This document shows positions 14,552-24,600 of a stretch of DNA of 34,574 bases, one piece after another. A model generated the notes under the pieces. That model did no database searches. It saw only the letters and a program-made list of their open reading frames with translations, and had not been told where the DNA came from. Both the position numbers and the translations under genes were made by a program. Location: assembly GCA_009691785.1 (NCBI GenBank), contig SIAM01000023.1:1-34574 (forward strand), given 5' to 3'. The number at the start of each line of letters is the position of its first letter. Position 1 is the stretch's first letter. Origin of the DNA: Phycisphaerales bacterium. GTDB lineage: Bacteria > Planctomycetota > Phycisphaerae > Phycisphaerales > SM1A02.

Positions 14552-16239
14552 GTGGGCGAACAGTGTAGCGCAAGTTGCGCATTCTCTTCGCGTGATGTTT
14601 CTTGCAAGGCATTGTGCATAGCCTGCTTGGGATTAACAGCAGTAGGCGCAATTTGAGTGGTTGTGTTGGCGGGCTTCATGTTGGAAGCGGGGGTAACTGG
14701 CGCAAATTCAGCGCTGTTTCCCAGAATGCGTGAGGCAAACAAAGGCAGCAGAATGACTGCCACCGCGGCCACGGCGCTCGCAAAGCGTGGCCATGAACTT
14801 GGTCCCTTGAGCACGCCTTCGGAGGATGTTCCAGGCGGCGACAACGTTGGCACGCCAATGAGCCGCAGGTAATACCACACACTCACCGCGCTGTTGATTG
14901 CGGCAATGATGACCAGCGGCGTGTGTCCTGCTTGAATACCAGCCATGAACAACATTAACTTTGCCCAGAAGCCAAGCAGCGGGGGCATTCCCATGAGCGA
15001 GCCTGAACCAATCGCAAGCCACGCGGCAAGTCCTGGATAGCGGCGGCCAATGCCGCTGAGCTCCTCGAATCGTTCAACATCTTCGCCGCGTTTTTGCAAA
15101 CCTGAAAGCGCGCCGAAGATGGCAAGATTGGTGACGCCGTATGAGATGAGATAAAAGAGCAGCGCCTCAAAGCCAAGGCCTGGCCCCGCGATGATGGCGA
15201 GCACCATGTAGCCCGTGTGCGAGATGGAGCTGTAGGCCAGCATGCGCTTGACGGATTTTTGCAAGAGCGCGCCGATATTTCCCAGCGTCATGGTGAGCGC
15301 GCAGATCATCCATAGCGTGGCAAGAATTGGCGCGGGCAAACCGCTGATCACAGTTCCAGTTGCCGTGAAGCCCGCGTGGCCGCTCCAACCGACGGTGCTT
15401 AAAAGCACTGCAAGCGCCGAAAATCCAGCGATTTTTGGTATGAACGACAGGAAGCCGGTGACGGGATTGGCGGCGCCTTCATACACATCCGGCGCGTAGA
15501 AATGCATTGGCGCGGCCGCAAGTTTGTAGCAGAAGCCAAGGATGCACAAGATCACGCCAGTGATTCCAAGCGTGTCTATGCCGCCGCGGTCGGATTGACT
15601 GGCGAACACTTCGCGAATAGTTGAGAGTTGCAACGATCCAGTGCTGCCATAGATGAGCGCGAAGCCGTACAAGAAAATAGCCGTGCTCATGGCGCCCAGG
15701 AAAAAATATTTCACCGCTGCCTCTTGGGCGCGGCGTGTTCCTCGGCTCATGGCCACCATGATGTATGTAGGCAAACTTGTCAGCTCAAGCGCCAGGAACA
15801 ACCAGACTAAATCGGGGCTGCCTGGAATGAGCATGGCGCCGCAAATACTCAGCAACATGAACGCGTAAAATTCTCCGCGCACAACGCGCATGGGATCAAA
15901 TGTGGTGGCGCCGCGCGCCACGGCGTCCTCCATGCGGCGATCAATGTGCCCAACAGAAATGGCGACCAGGCCAATGCCCACCACCAGAATAATTGTCTTG
16001 ATGATCTTGTTGAAGTGCGGCATGAGCACGCCGGCTTGATCGGCGGCTTCGTAGGAATAGCCAAGAGCAAGAGCAACAAGCGAAGCGAGCAGCGTGCACG
16101 CGGCCAGTAGCGGCACTGATTTACGCAAGGTCTTGCTGCGGCTTAAACCAATGATGCTGACCAGAACGCTGCCACCAAATACGATGATTTCAGGCGTTAA
16201 TACAGCGATTTTTGGACCCATGGGTAGAAACGAACTCAT
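14542..16239 (-). CDS. nuoN: NADH-quinone oxidoreductase subunit N
   Basis: 565 aa, about 14 membrane helices, an antiporter-like (Mrp/ND2) subunit of the proton-pumping arm of complex I. Recognised by FLALELTSLPTYIMVAMSRG, AAVKYFFLGAMSTAIFLYG, YKLAAAPMHFYAPDVYEGA and LLQKSVKRMLAYSSISHTGY. The start overlaps the nuoM stop by 4 nt (ATGA), with GGAGG 6 nt upstream. The C-terminal ~60 residues after the last helix are polar and longer than in many homologues. The last three codons and the TAG stop lie inside tRNA-Arg. It is the last gene of nuoJKLMN. Confidence 0.97.
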   Translation of the reverse strand: MSSFLPMGPKIAVLTPEIIVFGGSVLVSIIGLSRSKTLRKSVPLLAACTLLASLVALALGYSYEAADQAGVLMPHFNKIIKTIILVVGIGLVAISVGHIDRRMEDAVARGATTFDPMRVVRGEFYAFMLLSICGAMLIPGSPDLVWLFLALELTSLPTYIMVAMSRGTRRAQEAAVKYFFLGAMSTAIFLYGFALIYGSTGSLQLSTIREVFASQSDRGGIDTLGITGVILCILGFCYKLAAAPMHFYAPDVYEGAANPVTGFLSFIPKIAGFSALAVLLSTVGWSGHAGFTATGTVISGLPAPILATLWMICALTMTLGNIGALLQKSVKRMLAYSSISHTGYMVLAIIAGPGLGFEALLFYLISYGVTNLAIFGALSGLQKRGEDVERFEELSGIGRRYPGLAAWLAIGSGSLMGMPPLLGFWAKLMLFMAGIQAGHTPLVIIAAINSAVSVWYYLRLIGVPTLSPPGTSSEGVLKGPSSWPRFASAVAAVAVILLPLFASRILGNSAEFAPVTPASNMKPANTTTQIAPTAVNPKQAMHNALQETSREENAQLALHCSPTRL

Positions 16240-17857
16240 TTGGTGACCTCCGCATGCTTGACTGGTACGGAAGGATTTACAAGTCCGCGCTTGGCGTTGT
16301 AGGCGTCAATCACCGCGGGATAATTCACCAAGACTTCCTTCACGCAAGGTTCAACCGCGTTCAAGAGTGGCTTGGGATACAAGCCAATCGCAAGACACGC
16401 CAACGCAATCGGCGCCAAGATGGCGATCTCGCGGAAGTTTAAATCGGTTGGCAATTCGCTTGCGGCATGTTCGGTGTGTCCATTGCCCCCATCGCCATGT
16501 GGCTCGCGCAATGTGCCCCACACAATCTTGCCCAGCATGATGAGCAAATACATGGCGCCCAAAATAAGTCCAATGACCGCAACCACCGCGTACCAAGGAT
16601 GAAGAACTCCAGGATAGCCAGAGGGTTGATCATGCTCGGCCACGAACGCGCCCATCAAGCACAAGAACTCGCCCACAAATCCATTCAAGCCGGGCAAGCC
16701 CACGCTTGAAAGCGTGAAGATGATCATGAAGAAACTCCACACCGGCATTTTGGAAACCAGTCCACCAAGTTGTTCCATGTCCTTGGTGTGGTAGCGCTCG
16801 TACATCATTCCAATGCACAAGAACAACGCGCCAGTGCTGAGGCCGTGGTTGACCATGTACATGACCGCGCCTTGCAAGCCCAGTGGATTAAGCGCGAACA
16901 ATCCAAGCACAACAAAACCCATGTGGCTGACGGATGAGTAGGCGATCAACTTCTTAATGTCCGTCTGCACCCAGCACACCAAACTCATATACAGAATGGC
17001 GATGATTCCCAAGATGGCGAAGAAAGTTGTGCATTCAACCGCGCCGATCGGCGCCATTGGAAGCGCGAATCGGAACACGCCGTATGTGCCTAATTTCAGC
17101 AGAACGCCAGCCAAAATCACGCTGCCGCCCGTTGGCGCTTGGTCATGCGCCAGTGGCAACCAGGCATGCGTTGGAAAGAATGGCGTCTTGATTGCAAAGC
17201 CGCTCATTAAACCAACGAACACCCAGAATTGTTCCTTGTCGCTCAGTTGCGTGGACGAGAATTTCACCAAGTCCGCAATGGCGAATGTCCATATTCCCGT
17301 GCTGTCGAAGTGGCGCACCGCCACAAAGATGACGGATGCCAAGGTGAACACGCTGCCCAAGAATGTGAAGATGAAGAACTTGATCGCGGCGGGTCCGCGC
17401 ATTGGACCGCCCCAAATGCTGATCAAGAAGAACATGGGGATAAGCGTGAACTCGTACCCCACATAGAAGAAGATCATGTCGCGGCTCATGAACGCCAACA
17501 GCATGCTGGCTTCCAGAATCATGAACCACGCGTAGTACTCGCGCATGCGCGTGGTGATGGCGCTGAAACTTCCAGCGATGGCAAGCGGCGTGAGGAACAC
17601 CGTGAGCAGCACCAACAACATGCTGACGGAGTCAACGCCAATCTTTAGATCAACGCCGAAGTTGCCAAGAATTGGCGTGGTGTTCAGGTCAGGCCAAAAA
17701 CTGCCCGTGGTCCAATGCGGAAATTGAACCGCGAATACGGCGGCGGCAATAAGCGAAGCGGTGGACCCAATGAGCGCGATCCATTTTGCGGCGCGCTGTG
17801 AACTGAGCACGATCACCAACGCGCTGATCAGTGGAAGAAGGAGAAGAAGATATTGAA

Positions 17858-17861
<4 letters not shown>
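16236..17861 (-). CDS. nuoM: NADH-quinone oxidoreductase subunit M
   Basis: 541 aa with about 14 helices; ND4-type antiporter-like subunit of complex I. Typical segments: FYVGYEFTLIPMFFLISIWGG, KTPFFPTHAWLPLAHDQAP, TGGSVILAGVLLKLGTYG, and KKLIAYSSVSHMGFVVLG. A short soluble loop with HGDGGNGHTEH lies near residue 470. ATGA overlaps occur at both ends (with nuoL and nuoN), and GGAG lies 7 nt before the start, indicating coupled translation. Confidence 0.97.
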
Positions 17862-20010
<2,149 letters not shown>

Positions 20011-20014
<4 letters not shown>

Positions 20015-20349
20015 TCGTGCAACTCCGACCACGCTTCAGAACTAAGCGTTTCTTTGCGTCGAAACAGAAGAATGACAAGTCCAAGCGCCAGGGCCGCCTC
20101 GGCAGCCGCAATGGTCAAGATAAAGATGACAAAGATTTGTCCGCCCGTGTCCATGCGCATTCTTCCAAACGCAATGAAGGCCAGAGCCGCGGCTTGGAAC
20201 ATAATTTCAGTGCACAGGAACATAAGAATCATGTTGCGTCGCACAAGAAAACCAATCAATCCAATGGTGAACAACAGCGCGCTCATGGCCAAAGTAATGG
20301 TGACCGCGTGTGAAGCGCCGTATTGACTTGCCGCCAATAAATGCGTCAT
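20011..20349 (-). CDS. nuoK: NADH-quinone oxidoreductase subunit K
   Basis: 112 aa, three helices, full length. Contains the MrpC/ND4L core: LFTIGLIGFLVRRNMILMFLCTEIMFQA with the conserved membrane glutamate, then a second conserved glutamate in LTIAAAEAALALGLVI. The start has a strong AGGAGG (20356-20361) 6 nt upstream and overlaps the nuoJ stop by 4 nt. Confidence 0.98.
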
Positions 20350-21332
20350 GATCGGCCTCCTGGAATTGCGCGCTCGTGCTCTGGAACATCAAGCACAATG
20401 CGGCGCAGGCCGGCGGCGTCGCGCACTTCGTCCTCGCCAAATTCAATTTGACGGCGCGCCAAAACCACCGCGCCAAACATAGCCATGAGCAAAATAATTC
20501 CAGCCAGTTCCAAACTCGCGGGATAGCGCGCCACAAGATCAAGTCCGACCATTTGCGTGTTGTCAATTTTTCCCGCCGCGTCCACCGCGATATTTTTCAC
20601 AGTGCCGTCGGCAAATGTCACTTGCGTTTGCACAACACTGCCTTGAATTGCTGCGTTTGGGACGACTACGGCCGAGACCGCGGAAGCGTTAGTGCGCTTG
20701 ATGACATTCAACAAATGTTTGGGCATCATTACCAATGCGTCGGATTGTTGGCGAGCAACTTTCTGATCAAGACTTGACTCCGCAAGAACGGCTGTGTTTG
20801 GAATGCGCTCAACAACAGCGGCGAGCGTGCCCAACAAAATAAAACCAACCAGCACCGCGGCCATGGGCTCGCGCGGAACGCGGTCGTAATCGCCGTCATC
20901 ATCAATGTGGCCAATGGAGTCGCGCGGACCTTGATCCGCCAACATCAGCACAAACATGTAGGTGATTAAGATGGCTCCCGCGTACACAATGATAAGCGCG
21001 AAAGCCATGAATTCGGCTTGTAAAAGCAGGAAAATGACGGCCGAGGCCACCACGGTAACAATGAAATACAGCGCCGCGAACACTGGTCGCGGATGCGTGA
21101 TCACGCGCACGGCGGCGTATAAGCCAATGACCACCAGCGCAATGAGAAGCGCAATGGGTACGCCAGCGGATGGAGGACCCGCGAGGCGTAGCGCTTCACT
21201 TATAAATAGTCCAGCGCCAGCGAGCGCAACAACGGCGCCACCGCGTCGTAGCGACGGTTTGTTTGGGCGCAAAATATAAAGCAGTCCAACTGCGGCGACG
21301 GCGCTTGCTATGTAAAAAGGAAGAAGTGGCAT
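20346..21332 (-). CDS. nuoJ: NADH-quinone oxidoreductase subunit J, extended form
   Basis: 328 aa, against about 160-200 in many bacteria. The ND6 core is clear: FIVTVVASAVIFLLLQAEFMAF, IIVYAGAILITYMFVLML, and the last helix YPASLELAGIILLMAMFGAVVLARR. Two additions are visible: about 70 N-terminal residues with two further hydrophobic segments, and a ~100-residue soluble insert (AESSLDQKVARQQSD... DGTVKNIAVDAAGK) before the last helix. It is first in nuoJKLMN; genes A-I are not adjacent because pgsA diverges upstream. No Shine-Dalgarno is visible. Confidence 0.93.
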   Translation of the reverse strand: MPLLPFYIASAVAAVGLLYILRPNKPSLRRGGAVVALAGAGLFISEALRLAGPPSAGVPIALLIALVVIGLYAAVRVITHPRPVFAALYFIVTVVASAVIFLLLQAEFMAFALIIVYAGAILITYMFVLMLADQGPRDSIGHIDDDGDYDRVPREPMAAVLVGFILLGTLAAVVERIPNTAVLAESSLDQKVARQQSDALVMMPKHLLNVIKRTNASAVSAVVVPNAAIQGSVVQTQVTFADGTVKNIAVDAAGKIDNTQMVGLDLVARYPASLELAGIILLMAMFGAVVLARRQIEFGEDEVRDAAGLRRIVLDVPEHERAIPGGRS

Positions 21333-21506
21333 TGAGTGTGGGCGGGTGATTCGCGTTCAGTGCGTTTGAATTCGTGTAGTGAATCGCAGGACTCCTTCCT
21401 GCGTTGAGCGAGGAAGAGTATGCGGCGAATGGGCGTCTCGCAAGCAGTGGAAGAGAATTTCCGTGGTCCGTCAAACGCCCATGTTTGAGTGGGTTACATT
21501 GCCCAC
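21333..21506. promoter_or_regulatory. Divergent promoter region between nuoJ and pgsA
   Basis: 174 bp between the two start codons must hold promoters for both directions. For pgsA, TACATT (21495-21500) ends 6 nt before the ATG. For nuoJ I see no convincing -10 close to the start. Reading frames across this stretch look like shadows. Confidence 0.5.
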
Positions 21507-22175
21507 ATGAATTACCAGTGGTGGAAAGTTTTGCCCAATGCCATCACCTCGGTGAGATTGCTTCTTGCCATAACAACACTGGCGCTGTTGGAACTTCTCA
21601 GTCGTACGCCGTTCATGGATCGCGGCGCGCTGGGCTGGTGGGTGTGCGCAATCTTTGTCACGGCGGCGCTGTCCGATGTGCTGGACGGTTGGCTGGCGCG
21701 GCGTTGGAATGTGGTGACGGCGTACGGACGCGTGATGGATCCTTGCGTGGACAAAGTTTTGGTGCTAGGAACTTTTATTTTCTTAGCCGCGCCTGGGCTT
21801 GCCACCGGCTCACCCGAATTGCGCGTTGTGGGCAGCGGCATTGCGGCGTGGATGGTGGTGGTCATGGTGGCGCGCGAATTGTTGGTGACCAGTTTGCGCG
21901 GATTCTTGGAGGGCAAGGGAAATCCATTTCCCGCGGATCGATTTGGCAAGGCGAAAATGTTAATGCAAAGCGTGGCGGGTCCGTGGTGCGTGTTTGCCGC
22001 CAGCGAAACTTGGATCATGAATTACGATTTCTGCCGCGTTGGTCATCAAGTTGTGTTGTGGATGGCGGTGGTGTTGACAGCTCTCAGTGGAATTCCGGCG
22101 CTGTGGCGCGCTGTCACTTTCCTGCGTGCGCCCGGAAATAAAAGTGCAAAATCCAAAGAGAGCGGTGCCCATTGA
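21507..22175 (+). CDS. pgsA: CDP-diacylglycerol-glycerol-3-phosphate phosphatidyltransferase
   Basis: 222 aa from the ATG at 21507 (MNYQWW); an earlier ATG at 21489 overlaps the probable -10 element. The CDP-alcohol phosphatidyltransferase motif is exact: D57-x2-D60-G61-x2-A64-R65-x8-G74-x3-D78-x3-D82, with several membrane helices around it. The N-terminus LPNAITSVRLLLA is typical of PgsA. The enzyme makes phosphatidylglycerol phosphate. pgpA, the next step, follows after 37 bp on the same strand, which strengthens the call. Confidence 0.95.
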   Translation: MNYQWWKVLPNAITSVRLLLAITTLALLELLSRTPFMDRGALGWWVCAIFVTAALSDVLDGWLARRWNVVTAYGRVMDPCVDKVLVLGTFIFLAAPGLATGSPELRVVGSGIAAWMVVVMVARELLVTSLRGFLEGKGNPFPADRFGKAKMLMQSVAGPWCVFAASETWIMNYDFCRVGHQVVLWMAVVLTALSGIPALWRAVTFLRAPGNKSAKSKESGAH

Positions 22176-22212
22176 AACAAACTCAAAATGAGTTTCCATT
22201 TGTGGAGGCGCC

Positions 22213-22773
22213 ATGAGCTGGCAGAAGCAAAGAAGTGCAATGAGCGCGCATGCGTTATTGCGATCGCTTGGCGTAGTGCGTTGGTGTGGAGTGACGGCCT
22301 GTGGGCTGGGACACATGCGGCCTGCGTCGGGTACATGGGGAAGTTTGCCGCCAGTGGTTTTAGCCTGCACTTTGGCTTGGTTTGGAGTTTCCCACTCCGT
22401 GTGGATAGCCACCATGTTGACCGTTGCGTTTGTGGCAACCGTGATGTGTTTGTTGTGGGGCGATGCCGCCGAGCGCGCGATCCGCAAAAAAGATCCAGCG
22501 CAAGTTGTCATTGATGAAGTGGCGGGACAAGCCGTGGCGCTTGTATTGGTGTGGACGCCCGCGCTTGCCGCGGGCGGCATGGCGTCGTTGCATCACGGAT
22601 TGATCAGCGCGGGCAGCGTGTTTCTTTTGTTCCGCGCCTATGACATTTTGAAGCCGCCACCAATCCGCGGCTTGCAGAAATTTCACGGGGGCGCGGGAAT
22701 TGTCATTGACGATCTTGCCGCGGGCCTGTTGGCGGGATTGACGCAGTTGCTACTGCGCGCGCTGTTTGCGTGA
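22213..22773 (+). CDS. pgpA: Phosphatidylglycerophosphatase A
   Basis: 186 aa. PgpA motifs: GLGHMRPASGTWGSLPP, VIDEVAGQAVAL, FLLFRAYDILKPPPIRG, and FHGGAGIVIDDLAAGLLAG. It removes phosphate from phosphatidylglycerol phosphate in the inner membrane. The start has GGAGG (22204-22208) 4 nt upstream, as expected for an internal operon gene behind pgsA. The N-terminal ~15 residues are a polar extension. Confidence 0.95.
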   Translation: MSWQKQRSAMSAHALLRSLGVVRWCGVTACGLGHMRPASGTWGSLPPVVLACTLAWFGVSHSVWIATMLTVAFVATVMCLLWGDAAERAIRKKDPAQVVIDEVAGQAVALVLVWTPALAAGGMASLHHGLISAGSVFLLFRAYDILKPPPIRGLQKFHGGAGIVIDDLAAGLLAGLTQLLLRALFA

Positions 22774-22820
22774 GGCGCCGCGTTGCTTGAGTGCGTGAAG
22801 TTTTTTATTTCAAACGCACG

Positions 22821-23258
22821 TCATTGTTTAATGGCGGTTGTCTTCTCTTCGCGATCCATGGTTATTGGCGCAACTTCCTTCTTGGGTCGAATCAACATCA
22901 TGGTCACAAATACATAGATGCTGGTCACGGACATCATGCCGGCCAGCGTGACTTGCGTTCCTTGTTCACCCATTTGGTACAGATCCCAAGCGCGCATACC
23001 AAGAAGCAACGCGCCAACTAACGGCATGACCATGGCAAGATGAATTCCAATCATTCCCACTTTGTAGTTGCGCTTGATCAAGAGACTCATGATGGTCAGC
23101 GCCAAACTAAGAAGGGCCAGAATCATGGGCAAAATCGCTGGTCCCCAGCCCGTTTCACTTTGCGTGGTGAGTTTGAAACCCAGCATGGCGGTTCCAAAAA
23201 GCAGAATGGAATAACTGAGCGAGATGCAGGCAAACCAGATGGTGCGAAATGGGGGCAT
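22821..23258 (-). CDS. Hypothetical four-helix membrane protein
   Basis: 145 aa with four predicted membrane helices (starts near residues 8, 42, 70 and 106) and a short charged C-terminus ending in REEKTTAIKQ. No family recognised. It is the last of three minus-strand genes (23797-24567, 23277-23738, then this one), only 18 bp after the AHSA1-type gene, so they may be cotranscribed. No Shine-Dalgarno seen. Confidence 0.75.
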   Translation of the reverse strand: MPPFRTIWFACISLSYSILLFGTAMLGFKLTTQSETGWGPAILPMILALLSLALTIMSLLIKRNYKVGMIGIHLAMVMPLVGALLLGMRAWDLYQMGEQGTQVTLAGMMSVTSIYVFVTMMLIRPKKEVAPITMDREEKTTAIKQ

Positions 23259-23276
23259 GGTGTTTCCTATTTAAAT

Positions 23277-23738
23277 TTAAAGTGGGCGTTCTTTTCTCAT
23301 ATCGACTTTTGCTTCCAGAACTGTTCGGAGATTGCACATGTACCAGCGCCAACTCTCGGCGTCGTTGGCGGCCACCAAGATCATCTCCGAGTTGTCAAGA
23401 AATGGTCCGTGTCGGTGAATCACGCGCGCGCCTTCCTCGGATTCAGGTGTGACCACCCATTCAATGGGAACAGCTTCATCATCAAGACCAACGGGCCAGC
23501 CCCATGTGACTTTTCCACCGGGGTCATAATCAAGAATTGGAACTTCAAATGTGCGGCGGAACTTGGAGTCCCAACCCAACTTCATTGTGCCGCCCTTGCG
23601 CAGATCAACTTCGGCGGCAAGCGTGAGCCAACGTGTCAATCCGTCGGCGGTGGTGAGACACGCAAAGACATCGTCGTGGTGGGCAGCGATGGTCTCCTTG
23701 AGCGTGATCCAAATTCCATTGTTCTCTTTGCGTACCAC
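23277..23738 (-). CDS. SRPBCC/AHSA1-family protein
   Basis: 153 aa, GTG start. The START-like fold pattern is present: ITLKETIAAHHDDVFACLTTADGLTRWL, then VDLRKGGTMKLGW, GGKVTWGWP, and a C-terminal helix ESWRWYMCNLRTVLEAK. AHSA1-like proteins bind small hydrophobic ligands or act as Hsp90 co-chaperone relatives; the ligand is not predictable. TAGGCT (23745-23750, minus strand) ends 6 nt before the GTG, which supports this start, and there is no Shine-Dalgarno. Confidence 0.82.
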   Translation of the reverse strand: MVRKENNGIWITLKETIAAHHDDVFACLTTADGLTRWLTLAAEVDLRKGGTMKLGWDSKFRRTFEVPILDYDPGGKVTWGWPVGLDDEAVPIEWVVTPESEEGARVIHRHGPFLDNSEMILVAANDAESWRWYMCNLRTVLEAKVDMRKERPL

Positions 23739-23796
23739 AATGAAAGCCTATCGCAGAGTTGATGTTGAAGCCAAGTTGTATGTATTCAAGTGGTAC

Positions 23797-24567
23797 TCAT
23801 GTTCCGTCTTTGGCGGACTTGTCCGTCGGCAAAGATTTTGCATTGCTTGCGAAAAATGATTGAGTGATAAACCCAACAAAACTAAGCACGGTTGTGGCAA
23901 ATGCCCAGGTGGAAATACGCGGCGAGTCCGTGCCCAGAAATTCGGAAAGTCCCCACGCAATCAACAAGCTTCCAGCCGTGGCCGTCACTGCAATCTCGGC
24001 GCTGGCGCGCATGAAAAACCCAAGGAATAAACCAGCCACGCATGAGGCAAGAATGGACGCGCCAAACAGCGTGCGCTCTGGTGGATCAAGCGTATTCCAC
24101 AATCTGTAGGCAGCGTCAACTGTTTGGTCCTTCAGCGTAATCGCGTCGGCGCCATTGGGACTCCATGCGGCGGAGATCGCCTCGGTGAATCCGCTGGCGC
24201 GATGTTCGGCGATGGCTCTTGCTTGATCGGACGCGATCAAGCCGCGATCAATGATGGCGGCGGAAATTATTCCCGCCGCAAGCGCCGCGACAATCATCAC
24301 AGTGAATGCAAGCGCGAAACGATATGCAAGCAACGCAATGATGACTCCAGCGAACGCGCCGATGATGGCGCTGCCCCACGGCGGCAACCAGGTGACGCCG
24401 ATCCACTGCGCCAACAAGACGCCCACTGGAATTCCGCCCACAAATCCAGCCAGCACAACCGCGCGTCGAACAATGCGGCCGCCAAACGCCCACAGAACGG
24501 CGCCGCAGCCTAGGGACAGCAATGAGCCAAGCCAAGAGAGCGCAAGCAGTGGAATAAACACAATCAT
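23797..24567 (-). CDS. Hypothetical multi-pass membrane protein
   Basis: 256 aa with about seven hydrophobic helices: five in the first 120 residues, a soluble ~50-residue loop (DRGLIASDQARAIAEHRAS...), then two or three more. The Gly/Ala-rich helices loosely recall DUF4203-type proteins, but I do not recognise a family. Its start is only 33 bp from the divergent YyaL-like gene, so their promoters must overlap. Confidence 0.75.
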   Translation of the reverse strand: MIVFIPLLALSWLGSLLSLGCGAVLWAFGGRIVRRAVVLAGFVGGIPVGVLLAQWIGVTWLPPWGSAIIGAFAGVIIALLAYRFALAFTVMIVAALAAGIISAAIIDRGLIASDQARAIAEHRASGFTEAISAAWSPNGADAITLKDQTVDAAYRLWNTLDPPERTLFGASILASCVAGLFLGFFMRASAEIAVTATAGSLLIAWGLSEFLGTDSPRISTWAFATTVLSFVGFITQSFFASNAKSLPTDKSAKDGT

Positions 24568-24582
24568 CTATCGGCTCGCGGC

Positions 24583-24588
24583 TATGCT
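24583..24588 (+). promoter_or_regulatory. Start-proximal -10 hexamer TATGCT for the YyaL-like gene
   Basis: TATGCT ends 12 nt before the ATG in a 33-bp divergent gap. The 11-bp context CTATGCTCATC is repeated exactly upstream of the asparaginase gene (27068-27078). Confidence 0.4.
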
Positions 24589-24600
24589 CATCGCCACTTC

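Noticed and set aside
5244-17160. Recurring interrupted palindrome GCCANTGGC as a possible protein-binding site
   Set aside because: Most copies are inside genes and arise from the common codons GCC, AGT/AAT and GGC; no fixed position relative to starts.
21404-22141. 245-aa plus-strand ORF overlapping pgsA
   Set aside because: It is a shadow in another frame; the pgsA frame has the complete CDP-alcohol phosphatidyltransferase motif.
22792-22818. Stem-loop TGCGTGAA/TTCA-AA-CGCA between pgpA and the convergent membrane gene as terminator
   Set aside because: The T-run is in the loop and not after the stem, and the stem needs a 2-nt bulge; not convincing on either strand.
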